NCBI GenBank assembly: GCA_039105265.1
Contig: JAPFFF010000060.1
Coordinates: 496,001-560,000, forward strand
Direction: 5' to 3'
Origin: Tritrichomonas musculus
Lineage: Eukaryota > Parabasalia > Tritrichomonadida > Tritrichomonadidae
Length of the DNA: 64,000 bases
Under the pieces are notes generated by a model, which searched no databases, had not been told where the DNA came from, and worked only from the letters and a program-made list of their open reading frames with translations. Positions 28,400 through 38,342 of the stretch are shown piece after piece; positions within the stretch are counted from its first letter, which is position 1; every line of letters begins with the position of its first letter. A program made the position numbers and the translations under genes.

Positions 28400-28945
28400 A
28401 TGCTTTGCTTAAACATCCAAATGCAATCCTTTGAACTCCAGAAAGGAATTGTTCAAGATAATGACACGATCCGTGTTAGTGTTACAACACTTCCAAGTGG
28501 TGAAAAACAAGCTTTCTCCTTTGAAGCTAAAAAGATGCAAACAACTCGTCCATTCTTTTCATTAAAGATCAATGAAAAAACAGAAAAGATCTTAATTGTT
28601 TTGAGGAAGAAAAGTTTTTCACAGAAAGATCCAATAATTGCATCGACGGTTATTTCAAACAAACAAATCCCGACCAAATTCAACGACATTACCAACACAG
28701 AAATGAAAACAATAAATTTATTAGAGCCAGTTCAACAATCAGGCAAGAAAGGTTCAGAACGTAAAGCCATTGGGAAATTTGAAATCCAATTCACGTTGAC
28801 ACAGGAATTTCCTTCCACGAACAAAAATACAATCAAGCAATTAAATAAAAAGAGGAATGGCAAAGGATATGCCAAAATGAATTCATTTTTCGATGACGAG
28901 AATGATAAAAATAATTTCCTTTTCAATGATCTTATTACTAACTAA
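28400..28945 (+). CDS. Small protein, possibly C2-like, unknown function
   Basis: 181 residues with alternating beta-strand pattern over residues 1-130: MLCLNIQMQSFEL, DTIRVSVTTLPSGEKQAFSFEA, PFFSLKINEKTEKILIVLRKK, then KKGSERKAIGKFEIQFTLTQEF. The layout recalls a C2-type beta sandwich (strand, polar loop, FSLKI, ILIVLR, GKFEIQF). The calcium-binding aspartates are not evident. The last 45 residues are K/N/D-rich and probably disordered. The C2 call is a pattern-based suggestion only. The start is supported by the initiator at 28385. Confidence 0.65.
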   Translation: MLCLNIQMQSFELQKGIVQDNDTIRVSVTTLPSGEKQAFSFEAKKMQTTRPFFSLKINEKTEKILIVLRKKSFSQKDPIIASTVISNKQIPTKFNDITNTEMKTINLLEPVQQSGKKGSERKAIGKFEIQFTLTQEFPSTNKNTIKQLNKKRNGKGYAKMNSFFDDENDKNNFLFNDLITN

Positions 28946-29173
28946 TTGATTTGTTTCACATTAATAGATATATATATTATATTATATTGTAATAAAGAAT
29001 AGATAGCCATATAAATTAATAATAATTTTTTTTTTCTCCATTTTATATTAGAGGGTGTAAAATGGTATTAATTCAAAGGAACTTTTTTTTTGATATATCC
29101 ATTTGACAATTTGGAATGGAGGACGAATTTGCATAAAAAATTCCAAATATATCATTAAAAAGATTAATAGAGC

Positions 29174-29413
29174 ATGATAACAGCGAACAATTCACAATTG
29201 TTATCAAAAAAAGTCAGTAAAGATTCAAAGTCTCATTCAAATCAGAAAGAAAATGCAAAGAAAATTGAGATAAATACAACCACTAATCAAGCTAGAGTTA
29301 TATCAAAAAAGATTAACGATATCTATTTGATAGATCCTACTTTTGATAAATATGAAATGAATTTTACTTCGATTAGTAGTATATCAACAGATTATTCAGA
29401 AAAAATAAGCTAG
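29174..29413 (+). CDS. Short S/K/N-rich hypothetical frame
   Basis: 79 codons, no recognised family. The 3' end abuts the fossil patch that follows. It may be the stub of a gene cut off by that insertion (the frame reads through SISTDYSEKIS into a stop at the junction). It is as likely to be non-coding. Confidence 0.3.
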   Translation: MITANNSQLLSKKVSKDSKSHSNQKENAKKIEINTTTNQARVISKKINDIYLIDPTFDKYEMNFTSISSISTDYSEKIS

Positions 29414-30580
29414 CGCACTCATCGGTGGGTGAATGTAAAAAGTACCAGGAATTCCATTGTTCGGCTTTTCAACAAGAGATCTACTATCATCAACACCGCA
29501 GACAAGGACGTTTTGCGCAATTCTCTTCGTTTTTTCTTTTTTTTGATTGAGCTTCTCAGTTTCTTCCTTACACTGATCAAGCTTAGCTTTCAATTGCTCC
29601 AGCTCACGATCCTTTTGGTCAACTGTCGAATAACAAGCCCATTGAGATTCTCAATTTGAGAGGATGTAAAAAATTTATATCATAAATATTGAACCATCTT
29701 TCTATCAAAAATTCTGATGATGTCTTATTTTTATATTAAAAATTCTGAAGTTGTCTATACTTTTTCGAATCAGCCATCAATTTAACATGTTTTATAATTC
29801 ATAAAATGAGCATTAAAATTCGGTATTTAAAAATGAAATCATTTATTAAAAAAAAAAAAAAGTTTTTAAATGAAATTTGAATTCTTTAACCATTTAATTT
29901 CAATTTGTGATTTCATATTTTCAACTTGTTCTTCTATTGTACGCATTGCTCCACGAATTGTTTCAAGCAAATTTGGATGATTTCCAGAAACAGCATTATC
30001 TGCTTCTAGAAAAGCATTTACAAGTTGAAAATAAGCAGCCTGATAAAGTAAGTGATGAAATTAAAACACGACAATTTAGAATTACTACTTATCTCATAGG
30101 TCTTGGATTAAGTGATGAAGCTATTGCTGGTTTTTTGGGAAACTGGGAAGTTGAAACTACAGACTTTAATCCAATGAAAGTGCAAACGCCAAGAAATAGA
30201 TCACCATATACTTATGAAGAATGCTCACAATATACCCAAGAGGCAGACAACGGGCAAATGATAAGGTAGGATTGGTTTGGCTCAATGGACTTTCCATACT
30301 CGTAAAGAGCAATTAAGAAAAAAAAAAAAAAAAAATCGATTTTTTTTGCAAAAAACCTTCTGGCGAATTAGGACATTAATTTGTAATTTAAATCATGCAA
30401 TCTCGAAATACGGTTGTTTGTGCATGATTTTTGAAGCAAAAAGTGTCAATCGCTTGCTGAAACAGTTGATAAAATGTTCGAAAAATCACTCATGTTGGCA
30501 GAAGGTGTTGATTCAGAGAATTTCTTCGTCATTTCAGGACATCAAACCACTTCTGTACATTGAAGAAAATAACTGATATT
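29396..30580. mobile_element. Fossil patch of broken gene pieces, including a phage-type lysozyme remnant
   Basis: Three pieces on both strands have base composition unlike their surroundings. A minus-strand coiled-coil C terminus covers 29396-29640 (DRELEQLKAKLDQCKEE... ending PPMSALAYFF). A minus-strand helical C terminus covers about 29870-30040 (NHPNLLETIRGAMRTIEEQVE). A plus-strand remnant of the phage-tail lysozyme family covers about 30040-30570: GLSDEAIAGFLGNWEVET matches the family's GxLGNxxxES region, and GLAQWTFHTRKEQL its GxxQWTxxR motif. All are broken. The mix suggests the relic of a large virus-like or bacteriophage-derived element, but the family cannot be fixed. It looks old to moderately old, with several breaks. 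Confidence 0.5.
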
Positions 30581-31136
30581 TCGGTTGAAAGATCAATACA
30601 ATTTTTTTTTCAAATAATTTTCTTTTTATGTTTATTTATTTGAAATGATTAATGATTCTTAAATAATTAAGACTTACATAATAAATTCAAAGATGATTGG
30701 TATTAGAAAACAGGGAATATTAAAAATAGAAATTATTCTTAAATATGATTATGATCTTTAGCGAACCTTGTTGAACCTGGAAAAATAATTCATTACCCAT
30801 GATTAATAAAATAGTCAAATTTATTCTTGATTTTTAAATTTTTTTCATATTAATGAAATCAATTTTATAAAAACCATTAAGTCATTATTATAAATTTGAT
30901 TGAATATAATTTATATTCTCAAATTTAGACATAAAGTTTAATAAAATAAGAGTAACATACGGTAAGTTGAAATATTTTGGACCGATTCAAATTGTCTCAA
31001 ACAACGTTAGAATTTTGTATGAGTCTAATGAAATTTATAATAAATTCTTTGAAATATTTTTACATACTGTATTCAAAAATTCTTGTTTAGATTTTGCCAA
31101 TTAATTGAGAGAAAATAAAAGTATTTCAAAACAGTA
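30581..31136. other. AT-rich spacer
   Basis: Contains ACATACGGTAAGTTGAAA at 30955-30972, also found near 24824. No gene was seen. Confidence 0.3.
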
Positions 31137-31502
31137 ATGAGCAAGTCTATGAAACCAATGCCCAAATTTTCCAAAGTACCACCTGGTTTATCAAGGAACT
31201 GCAATCCTGAAAAGGTTGTCACAAGAAATTTATTAAATGGATTTGTTGCAAAAGGGAGCAGAGGTGAACAAATTATAGAAGAAATATTAGGATGCACAAT
31301 AAATAAAGTTTCATTAAATGCTCTAATTACAATTGGCGAATTACTTAGTGATTTAACTAAAGTAAAATTGGAAAGAAATTATAAACGAAAGAAAGATTTA
31401 ATTGTCAAATGGTTTAATGACAACGAGCAAAGGATTAGCTATTATAAGCCCTATGTGAAAATAATATATACTACTAATAGAACACAAAATAAGAAAAAAT
31501 AA
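31137..31502 (+). CDS. Small basic hypothetical protein
   Basis: 121 residues, rich in Lys/Arg (calculated by eye as strongly basic). It shows two amphipathic helices (EQIIEEILGCTINKVSLNALITIGELLSDLTKV) followed by YKRKKDLIVKWFNDNEQRISYY. Residue use is balanced, unlike the noise frames around it, which supports a real gene or a fairly recent fragment. No family was recognised. It may be linked with the fossil patch just upstream, since neither end has a host-like initiator. Confidence 0.5.
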   Translation: MSKSMKPMPKFSKVPPGLSRNCNPEKVVTRNLLNGFVAKGSRGEQIIEEILGCTINKVSLNALITIGELLSDLTKVKLERNYKRKKDLIVKWFNDNEQRISYYKPYVKIIYTTNRTQNKKK

Positions 31503-32264
31503 AGGCCCAAATTGTCCTAACAGCTGCATGTATTAACATCAAATAAAAAGGGGCCTAAAAAAAACAAAATATAATATAAATTATATGATTATATTAAGAT
31601 TAAATAAAATTTATATCATAGCGATTTCATTTTATTTTATTTTACTCTTTGAATTATTTATACAAAATTTAAATACCAATTGAAAATAATCATCTGAAAT
31701 ATTTTGCCTTTCATAATATCAGTTAAATGTATTAATTAATAATAAAAACTTGATAATAATATTATTTATGCATAATTGCATTTAAAAAAAAAAAAACATT
31801 TAGTCAAATTTAAAAGGTGAATTATTTATATTTTATGTCAAAAAATTGAATAGAAGTGCAGGCACCGTGAAGTGAAATAGATTCTCTCCAAAATTGGTAT
31901 ACAGTCATTATTTTTTATAAGGATTAAAAATATATTAATAATATTAAATTTCGTTCCGCCGATGCAGCTGTGGATTATTACATTTTTTTTTCTGAGAAAA
32001 AAATATGTAAACTATTGAATATTTTTCATCTATTCGTAAACTATTGAAATAAATAATTGACTAATTAATCTAAATTTCTTACAAGTAAATTGAATAAAAA
32101 AAAAAAAAATTAAATAAATTTATATTTATCTTAATAAATAATTTATTTAATAATTATAATATATGATTTATATATTTTATATCCAATATTATAAAATGTA
32201 ATTGTTGAAATAAAGACTTTAATTAAAATTCAATATATTTCGATTTCTTATATATTTGTATCAT
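31503..32264. other. AT-rich spacer
   Basis: TTACAT...ATGTAA inverted repeat at about 31979-32010 around a T-run. Nothing else was recognised. Confidence 0.3.
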
Positions 32265-32555
32265 TTAAAAAATATCGATGTCATTTGAATGGGTATAATA
32301 TGTGTTATACAAATAATATTTTGCTTTTTGACGAAATACTTCAGTAACTGAAATATTAGACTTTTTATATTTATTAAACCAATCAACTAAATCTTCATTT
32401 TTAAAAAAACTGACATTTGATTTGGAATGAAATTCAAATATATTAGAAAGTAAATGCATATAAATAAAATTATATTCTTCATTGGACTCCTGTAACATCG
32501 ATTTTTTTTTAAAATCGTCATTTAATAATTCAACAAATTCAATTGAATTTTTTTT
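32265..32555 (-). pseudogene. Short hypothetical frame, possibly frame-broken at an A-run
   Basis: The minus frame 32498-32265 (77 codons, ENEDLVDWFNKYKKSNISV-like text) extends upstream without an ATG as NSIEFVELLNDDFKKKSM. An ATG followed by nine A's at about 32557 is out of frame by one base. The protein-like text suggests a small gene damaged at the homopolymer. Function unknown. Confidence 0.35.
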
Positions 32556-33081
32556 TCATTAATAATAACTATTTTTATATAACACTTAATGTTTTAAAAG
32601 CATATAAAAAGATATCAAAAGAATTAATGATTAGAATAAATTATAAAAAATTTTGATAATATAATAATCCAAAAACAATAAATTTAATACCTTTTTTCAT
32701 ACTTATTCTAATTATACTACTGAAGTTCAAATCAATGCTACTAATCTATTTTTGGATATTAATATATCAGCAATCATTCATTTCATTATGACAATAAGAT
32801 TATAGATATAAATATTAAGCACAAAATATGAATAGTATATTTTTTACTGATAAATCTTATCATGTAAAATCATAATTGTGTATTCCAAAATCTGTTTTAT
32901 CAGTAATTGCATGTTAACATGCAGTCAAACATGAAGGCAATTATATCAATTATTGTATAATTCTTTTCAAAATTGAAAGAATTCTTTGGATTTTGATGTC
33001 ACTTCATTATTAATAATATATTAATTTCATGAATAGTTAAAGTCGATTATTACATAATTTTTAATATAAGTAATATAATTA
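32556..33081. other. AT-rich spacer
   Basis: No gene, RNA or clear repeat seen. Confidence 0.3.
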
Positions 33082-35739
33082 TTAAACAAATTGAAAGAAC
33101 TGAATTTGAATTGCAAGCTTATTTTTGCCTTCATATTCAGACACAACTATCAATTTACACATTTCACCTTTTTCTTTATTATTTCCAGCAATAAACACGA
33201 TTTTTCTTGGTACAGTAATCTCGCACAATTGAATTTCGAAGAGAATTTGCTTGCATTTAATACTCCAGCAGTAAATCTTATGATTTCTAGATCCAGTGAA
33301 TAAGAAAAGCTCATTACAAAACAATCCGACTTCAATTGCTGTTATTTCCTCATTTTTAAAAGAGAAAATTGTTTCAGTTACTTCTTTTTGCATATCCCAT
33401 ATTCTAACAGATTGGTCCAAGGAGCTCGAAAAAAGGTGGAAGCCGAAGCTGGTCAAAGAAGTAATGCCCAATGTATGAGAAACCAGTCTGGAAACGATCT
33501 GGTGTCGTTTATTAAGTATAAGAATGACAGGATATTTTTCTGAGGATACGGCCAAATAAGTAGTCAAATCTGTTTTTTGAAAAGAAGTGATTGAATTGAT
33601 TCCCTGAAATTCGTCGATATCAATTTTATCTTGTTTTGACATTTCCTTCTGGCTGACGGTTATTTTTCCTTTGCTTCCTTCGTCAATTCTCCAGAAGCAT
33701 AACGACGAGTTGCAACCGAGTACGAGTTCATCTTTCCAGACGAAAATAACCGCCGTTTTCAATTGAAATCCTTCGAAATAGAAAGTGTTTGTATTTTTTA
33801 TTGTGATCATTTCGAACTTAGCATTGTCATCTCCGCCTTTCATCATAACTTTTTCAATGTAGTTATCCAGCCCAAAAATTGTGAACTCCTTCACGCGGAT
33901 GTCGCCTTGGATGTAGAGCTTGTTCTGGTCCTCGGCGTCGCGATGGAAGTAGATCGCCTTGACTGGAAGAATGAAGTCCATTTCAACTTCAATTCCAAAG
34001 AAGTTCAAAATGTGCTTCTGCTTCGATTCGTTGTAGTAAACGTACGCAGGATGGCTGAACAAAAACTCGTTAATTAAGTCATCAACGTTTATTTTGAATA
34101 CTTGATCGTTATCGTTATCGGCATCGTTATTTTCTGCCATGCTCGCTGAGACCTTTAGGCAGAAGCTGACAACAGTGAACGCTTCTATGCTTTTGATTCG
34201 AAGGCAGTAGCAGCTATCGTCTTGCAGCTCACCGATAATGAACGATAGAACTTTTTCATTGAATTGAAATTGGCGGACTTCGAAGAGTTTGATGTATGAC
34301 GTTACTTCAATGGTTTGACTAACAAACGATTCACGTGAAACGGTCTTGTGCTTGGTGTCTCTGTTGAGGAACCTTGTCTTTGATGTTGTTTTATTTGAGG
34401 GGATTATGATCGTCTCTGCTTCCTCGTCAAGTGAGTAGAGGAATTTGTTTCGATATTTGGCTGAATAATCTTTGCAGACAGCCATCAGCTTTTCCTCCTG
34501 ATCCTTCTGGAAGTCGAGCTTGTCTTGGCTGTACTCAATCAGCCCTTCGCTTTTTGAGTGCAATTGTGAAGAGTGAAGTGAACTGTATATCGCTTTCAAT
34601 TGGCTGTAGAAGTCTGACTCAACTTTGATATTGTCAAGAAATTTCTTCGCCAAAACCTCTTCGTTTGCGTGGCCATCTGGACTCGGATCCGGCAAGGCAG
34701 AAGGCGCCATTGTCGGTGCCGGTGCTGGTGCCTTCTCAGGCGCTGATTTTGGTGGAGGCTCTGATGATAGCTGCGGCTTGAAGGAGGGAGAAATGGACGA
34801 GATGATCGACTGGTAGCTGAGCTTTGGAGCCTTCGGAGGAGGCCGCTGTGACTGCTTCTGATACTGGCCGAAACTTGGCTGATAGAAACCTGCGACTCCC
34901 TGCGACGCAGGCACGTTGTTCGCTTGGGGAGAAATCTGCGTCATTTTCACTGATGGCTGCGATGAAGGAGGCAGCACTGGGGGTGACTGAATTGCAGCCA
35001 AATTTGTGCTCGCTTGCGGTGACGATTTAGTTTGCTCTATTGAAGGAGTCTGGCTCGCATTTAAAGATAACGGCTGCGAAGATGGCTGAATTATGTTTTG
35101 TGAAGATGGCTGAATTATGTTTTGTGAAGAAGGCTGAATTATGTTTTGTGAAGAAGGTGGAATTATGTTTTGTGAAGAAGGTGGAATTATGTTTTGTGAA
35201 GAAATTTGGCCGTTCTTTTTTTTAGATTTTTTTTGCCGATTTTGCGGTTGAATTTGTGTCATTGATATAATTGGCTGCTGGAATGAAATCTGTGATAATT
35301 TCTGATTCTGCTGTGATGGTATCTTGGCCATTCTTCTGGCTGGCGGTGATATTGGTTGCATGATTTGCTGAGTTGGAATTTGCGTTATTTGTTGTGATGG
35401 CGGCGAGGTTGGTAGAAGTGGCTGTGGCTGTGAAAAAGACATCTTGGTTGGTTGTGGTAATTGTAATGGAATTTGAATATATGCTAACATTTGTTGGAAA
35501 AATTCATCACGCTGTTGGGCATTGTAATTTAATAATTTATCATATTTTTCAAAAACATATTCCCAAACTACATTTGATCGAATACGTTTAAATGTTTTTA
35601 ATAATGTTTCTTCAGCAATCTTTTTATTTTCTGATTTTCTGGCTTTTAAGTAGATGGGAAATTTATCGCAGATGAGACTAAGATCTTCTTTAGTATAAAT
35701 ATCAGGATTAAACATTTTAAACCATTTTTTCTTTTCCAT
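33082..35739 (-). CDS. WD40-repeat protein with long P/Q/S-rich middle
   Basis: 885 residues from the ATG at 35739 (MEKKKWFKMFNPD). This start is preferred to the Met ten codons upstream because TCATTAA sits 8-14 bases before it, within the longer frame. Residues 1-85 form a helical N-terminal domain (KEDLSLICDKFPIYLKARKSENK). About 85-350 is low complexity, with a five- to six-fold SSQNIIxP octapeptide (24-bp repeat, 35075-35200). A central 200-residue unknown domain follows, then a beta-propeller. Its clearest blades are HTLGITSLTSFGFHLFSSSLDQSVRIWDM and LFTGSRNHKIYCWSI. It is probably a cytoplasmic scaffold. The 33650-35000 part is GC-richer than the ends. Confidence 0.88.
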   Translation of the reverse strand: MEKKKWFKMFNPDIYTKEDLSLICDKFPIYLKARKSENKKIAEETLLKTFKRIRSNVVWEYVFEKYDKLLNYNAQQRDEFFQQMLAYIQIPLQLPQPTKMSFSQPQPLLPTSPPSQQITQIPTQQIMQPISPPARRMAKIPSQQNQKLSQISFQQPIISMTQIQPQNRQKKSKKKNGQISSQNIIPPSSQNIIPPSSQNIIQPSSQNIIQPSSQNIIQPSSQPLSLNASQTPSIEQTKSSPQASTNLAAIQSPPVLPPSSQPSVKMTQISPQANNVPASQGVAGFYQPSFGQYQKQSQRPPPKAPKLSYQSIISSISPSFKPQLSSEPPPKSAPEKAPAPAPTMAPSALPDPSPDGHANEEVLAKKFLDNIKVESDFYSQLKAIYSSLHSSQLHSKSEGLIEYSQDKLDFQKDQEEKLMAVCKDYSAKYRNKFLYSLDEEAETIIIPSNKTTSKTRFLNRDTKHKTVSRESFVSQTIEVTSYIKLFEVRQFQFNEKVLSFIIGELQDDSCYCLRIKSIEAFTVVSFCLKVSASMAENNDADNDNDQVFKINVDDLINEFLFSHPAYVYYNESKQKHILNFFGIEVEMDFILPVKAIYFHRDAEDQNKLYIQGDIRVKEFTIFGLDNYIEKVMMKGGDDNAKFEMITIKNTNTFYFEGFQLKTAVIFVWKDELVLGCNSSLCFWRIDEGSKGKITVSQKEMSKQDKIDIDEFQGINSITSFQKTDLTTYLAVSSEKYPVILILNKRHQIVSRLVSHTLGITSLTSFGFHLFSSSLDQSVRIWDMQKEVTETIFSFKNEEITAIEVGLFCNELFLFTGSRNHKIYCWSIKCKQILFEIQLCEITVPRKIVFIAGNNKEKGEMCKLIVVSEYEGKNKLAIQIQFFQFV
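35075..35200 (-). repeat. 24-bp coding repeat
   Basis: GAAGATGGCTGAATTATGTT plus TTGT is repeated five times with small changes (GAAGAAGG, GGTGGAATT). It encodes SSQNIIQP / SSQNIIPP. Confidence 0.9.
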
Positions 35740-35746
35740 TTTTAGT

Positions 35747-35753
35747 TTAATGA
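35747..35753 (-). promoter_or_regulatory. Initiator-like TCATTAA that decides a start
   Basis: Minus-strand TCAYW match just before the ATG at 35739, inside the longer WD40 frame. Confidence 0.5.
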
Positions 35754-35769
35754 ATAAACGGTCGCCCAT

Positions 35770-38330
35770 TGAATATTATTTCTTATATCAAAACATACTA
35801 TTGATACTTATTTAATTGAAGAGTAATAAATTATATGATTAACATAGTAATACAAATAAATTTATTGTGGTTGAAATAAAATGATTTCTTTCTCTATATC
35901 TGATATTAAGTATTAAACTTTGTTTTTAAATAGTTGAAGATTAACACTTTTTTTATGGATCATAAAGATAAAAGAATTTTTATTTTTTCTTTTCCCATAC
36001 AAATTTTTTTCAGCAAATCTGATGTATATGAATTGGAAATATGCTATTGGTAAATACTTCTATATTAAACAAATGTAGAAGTAGGTTGTGCAAATAACAT
36101 AAAAATCAATTTTTAGAATATAATTCATTTCAATTCTTAATAAATTCATAATTCTGAACTATAAAGCCCTCATAATTAATAATAATATGGTAAATATTAA
36201 ATTTTACCTGTTTTTTGTCATTGCATTAGCAAATACTTTTAAACAATCATTTATTCTATCTTGAATTACTTAAAATTATATATTCCATTTTCATCAGTTG
36301 GATTTATTCATATCATTAAAGTAATATTTATATATATATATTGTATTATTACATTTATAAATAAAATAAAATTTCGAATATATTGATTAATTAACGCATA
36401 ATAATGTTAAAATTTTATTAAAAAAAATGTCCTTTAATTTTGTAAGGTGTTTTTTTAAACAAAGATCCTTTGAAAAATCCAAATCCAACAAATAATATCT
36501 TTTAAAAATAAAAAATATTTGCATATAATAGTATGTTTATTTACTTTTATATATATTTTATAAAAATACCCTTTATTTAAAAAAATCTTTAAATTTCGAT
36601 TTTTTAAAAATAATTGTATCATTGATTAAAATAATAATTGAAATTTAATAAATATAAATATAAAATAAATATTAAAATAAATTATGTAGAAATGAAGATA
36701 ATTATAAATTTATTGATTTTTAGAATCCATTCAATTTAGTTTTTTACATCTATCAAAAACAGTCTGACCGATTCTATGAGATTATTCAAATTAATTGAGA
36801 TATTTTTTGAAGTCAATAATTTATATATAACTCATAAAAAAAACAATATATAAACAATTAAACATTTGAATATAAATAATAATATTATTTTATAATATAT
36901 AATAATAATAAAAAGTACTATTAAAGCAGTATAAGAAAATCAAATTTAAATCATTCTGAAAAAATTAATGATAATTAAATAAATTAAATAGATAAATCAT
37001 TTGATGTTTATTAATAGCAAATCAGTTATTTGTTCAGTAAAAAATAATGTATTTTTTCAAAATGAAATATTTGTAAATAGAACTCAATTTCAACTCCAAA
37101 ATTTTAGATTGGAAAAAAAAGTATTATATATTAACAATCATTTATCAAAAATATTATTTATCAGATATTTGGCGAGAAAACGAACCTCGACAAAAAAATT
37201 CGAACGATAGATTCAATTCTTTCAAAATTATTTGAGTGAAAACTCTCAATTTACTCGTTAGACGATTAGAATTTCAATAAATTATTTTCATGCTAATTAT
37301 TGAAAATTGAATATCATTGAAAGTATGTATTATTTATTATATATATTTCTTGATCAATTATATATATACATTTAATATAAATATTAATATAAATTATATA
37401 TATAATAATAAATTAATAAATAAATCCAATGTAATCCTTTATTATTATATAAAAATACATAAAAATAACATTATAAGGTCAATTTATAACCATATCTCTT
37501 TTTTTATATTAATCTATTTTTATTTTGATAAAATCTGAATAAATATCTTATTAAAATAAAAATATAATTTTAATAATATATATATAATTATATTAATCTG
37601 CATTTATATTCAAAATATTAATATTTTTATTGAATATTAGAATATATAAAAAAAATTAATCGTTTTTTATCTGAAAAATTTATTTAATAATTTCAATTAA
37701 TTCAAAAAATTTGGGACCTATATCTCAATTTTCATTGAATTTTGAGAGATATTCTCAAATCATATTACAACTCTGTCAAAAATTAAATAAAAAAAATATT
37801 TTGAATTCATTTTCATCATTTTATAAGAATATTTTAATTAGCAATGAGAATTCTCATTTATAAAAAGTTGATATTTATCGATTAAAATTTTTCAGAAAAA
37901 AATTTATTGAAATCCAAGAAAAGACTCAAGTTTGATATGCAAAATAGCCAAATTAACCATTATGATATGATTGTCTCTCATCATAAAATATGATCGTTTG
38001 TTCACAATTACTACTGAATTAAAAAACAGGTTGAACTTTTTAAGAATTTATTTTCTTTTTTATTTAAATAAAAATTGTGAATTTATTTCTGTTACAACTT
38101 TTTAAATTTTATTTTTTCAATTTTCAAATTTCTTTCAATTAAAAATTATGATATCTTTTTAAATAAAAAATTATAAATTTTATTTTTAATTATTATGGAA
38201 ATAAAACATAATATAAATATCATATTTATTTTATAATTAATTTTTCGTAATAAATTAATTGAGATATCTATAAATATAATCATATTGAATAAAATTTTAT
38301 AATTGAATTTTATTTTTGAGGTGATGTGTA
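35770..38330. other. 2.6-kb gene-free, extremely AT-rich region
   Basis: Mostly A and T with TATATA and ATTTAAT runs. Small frames here (for example 37001-37210, 37317-37538, 38146-38334) are poly-N/I/K/Y noise. One perfect 14-bp palindrome ATGAGAATTCTCAT lies at about 37845-37858. It may be a promoter-distal spacer or a structural AT block. No transposon ends were found. Confidence 0.6.
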
Positions 38331-38337
38331 TCACTCT
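38331..38337 (+). promoter_or_regulatory. Initiator TCACTCT
   Basis: GTATCACTCTTTAAAATG: a textbook trichomonad initiator (TCAYW), with its A 10 bases before the ATG at 38343. It is preceded by the only GC-containing stretch in the area (GAGGTGATGTG). Confidence 0.65.
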
Positions 38338-38342
38338 TTAAA

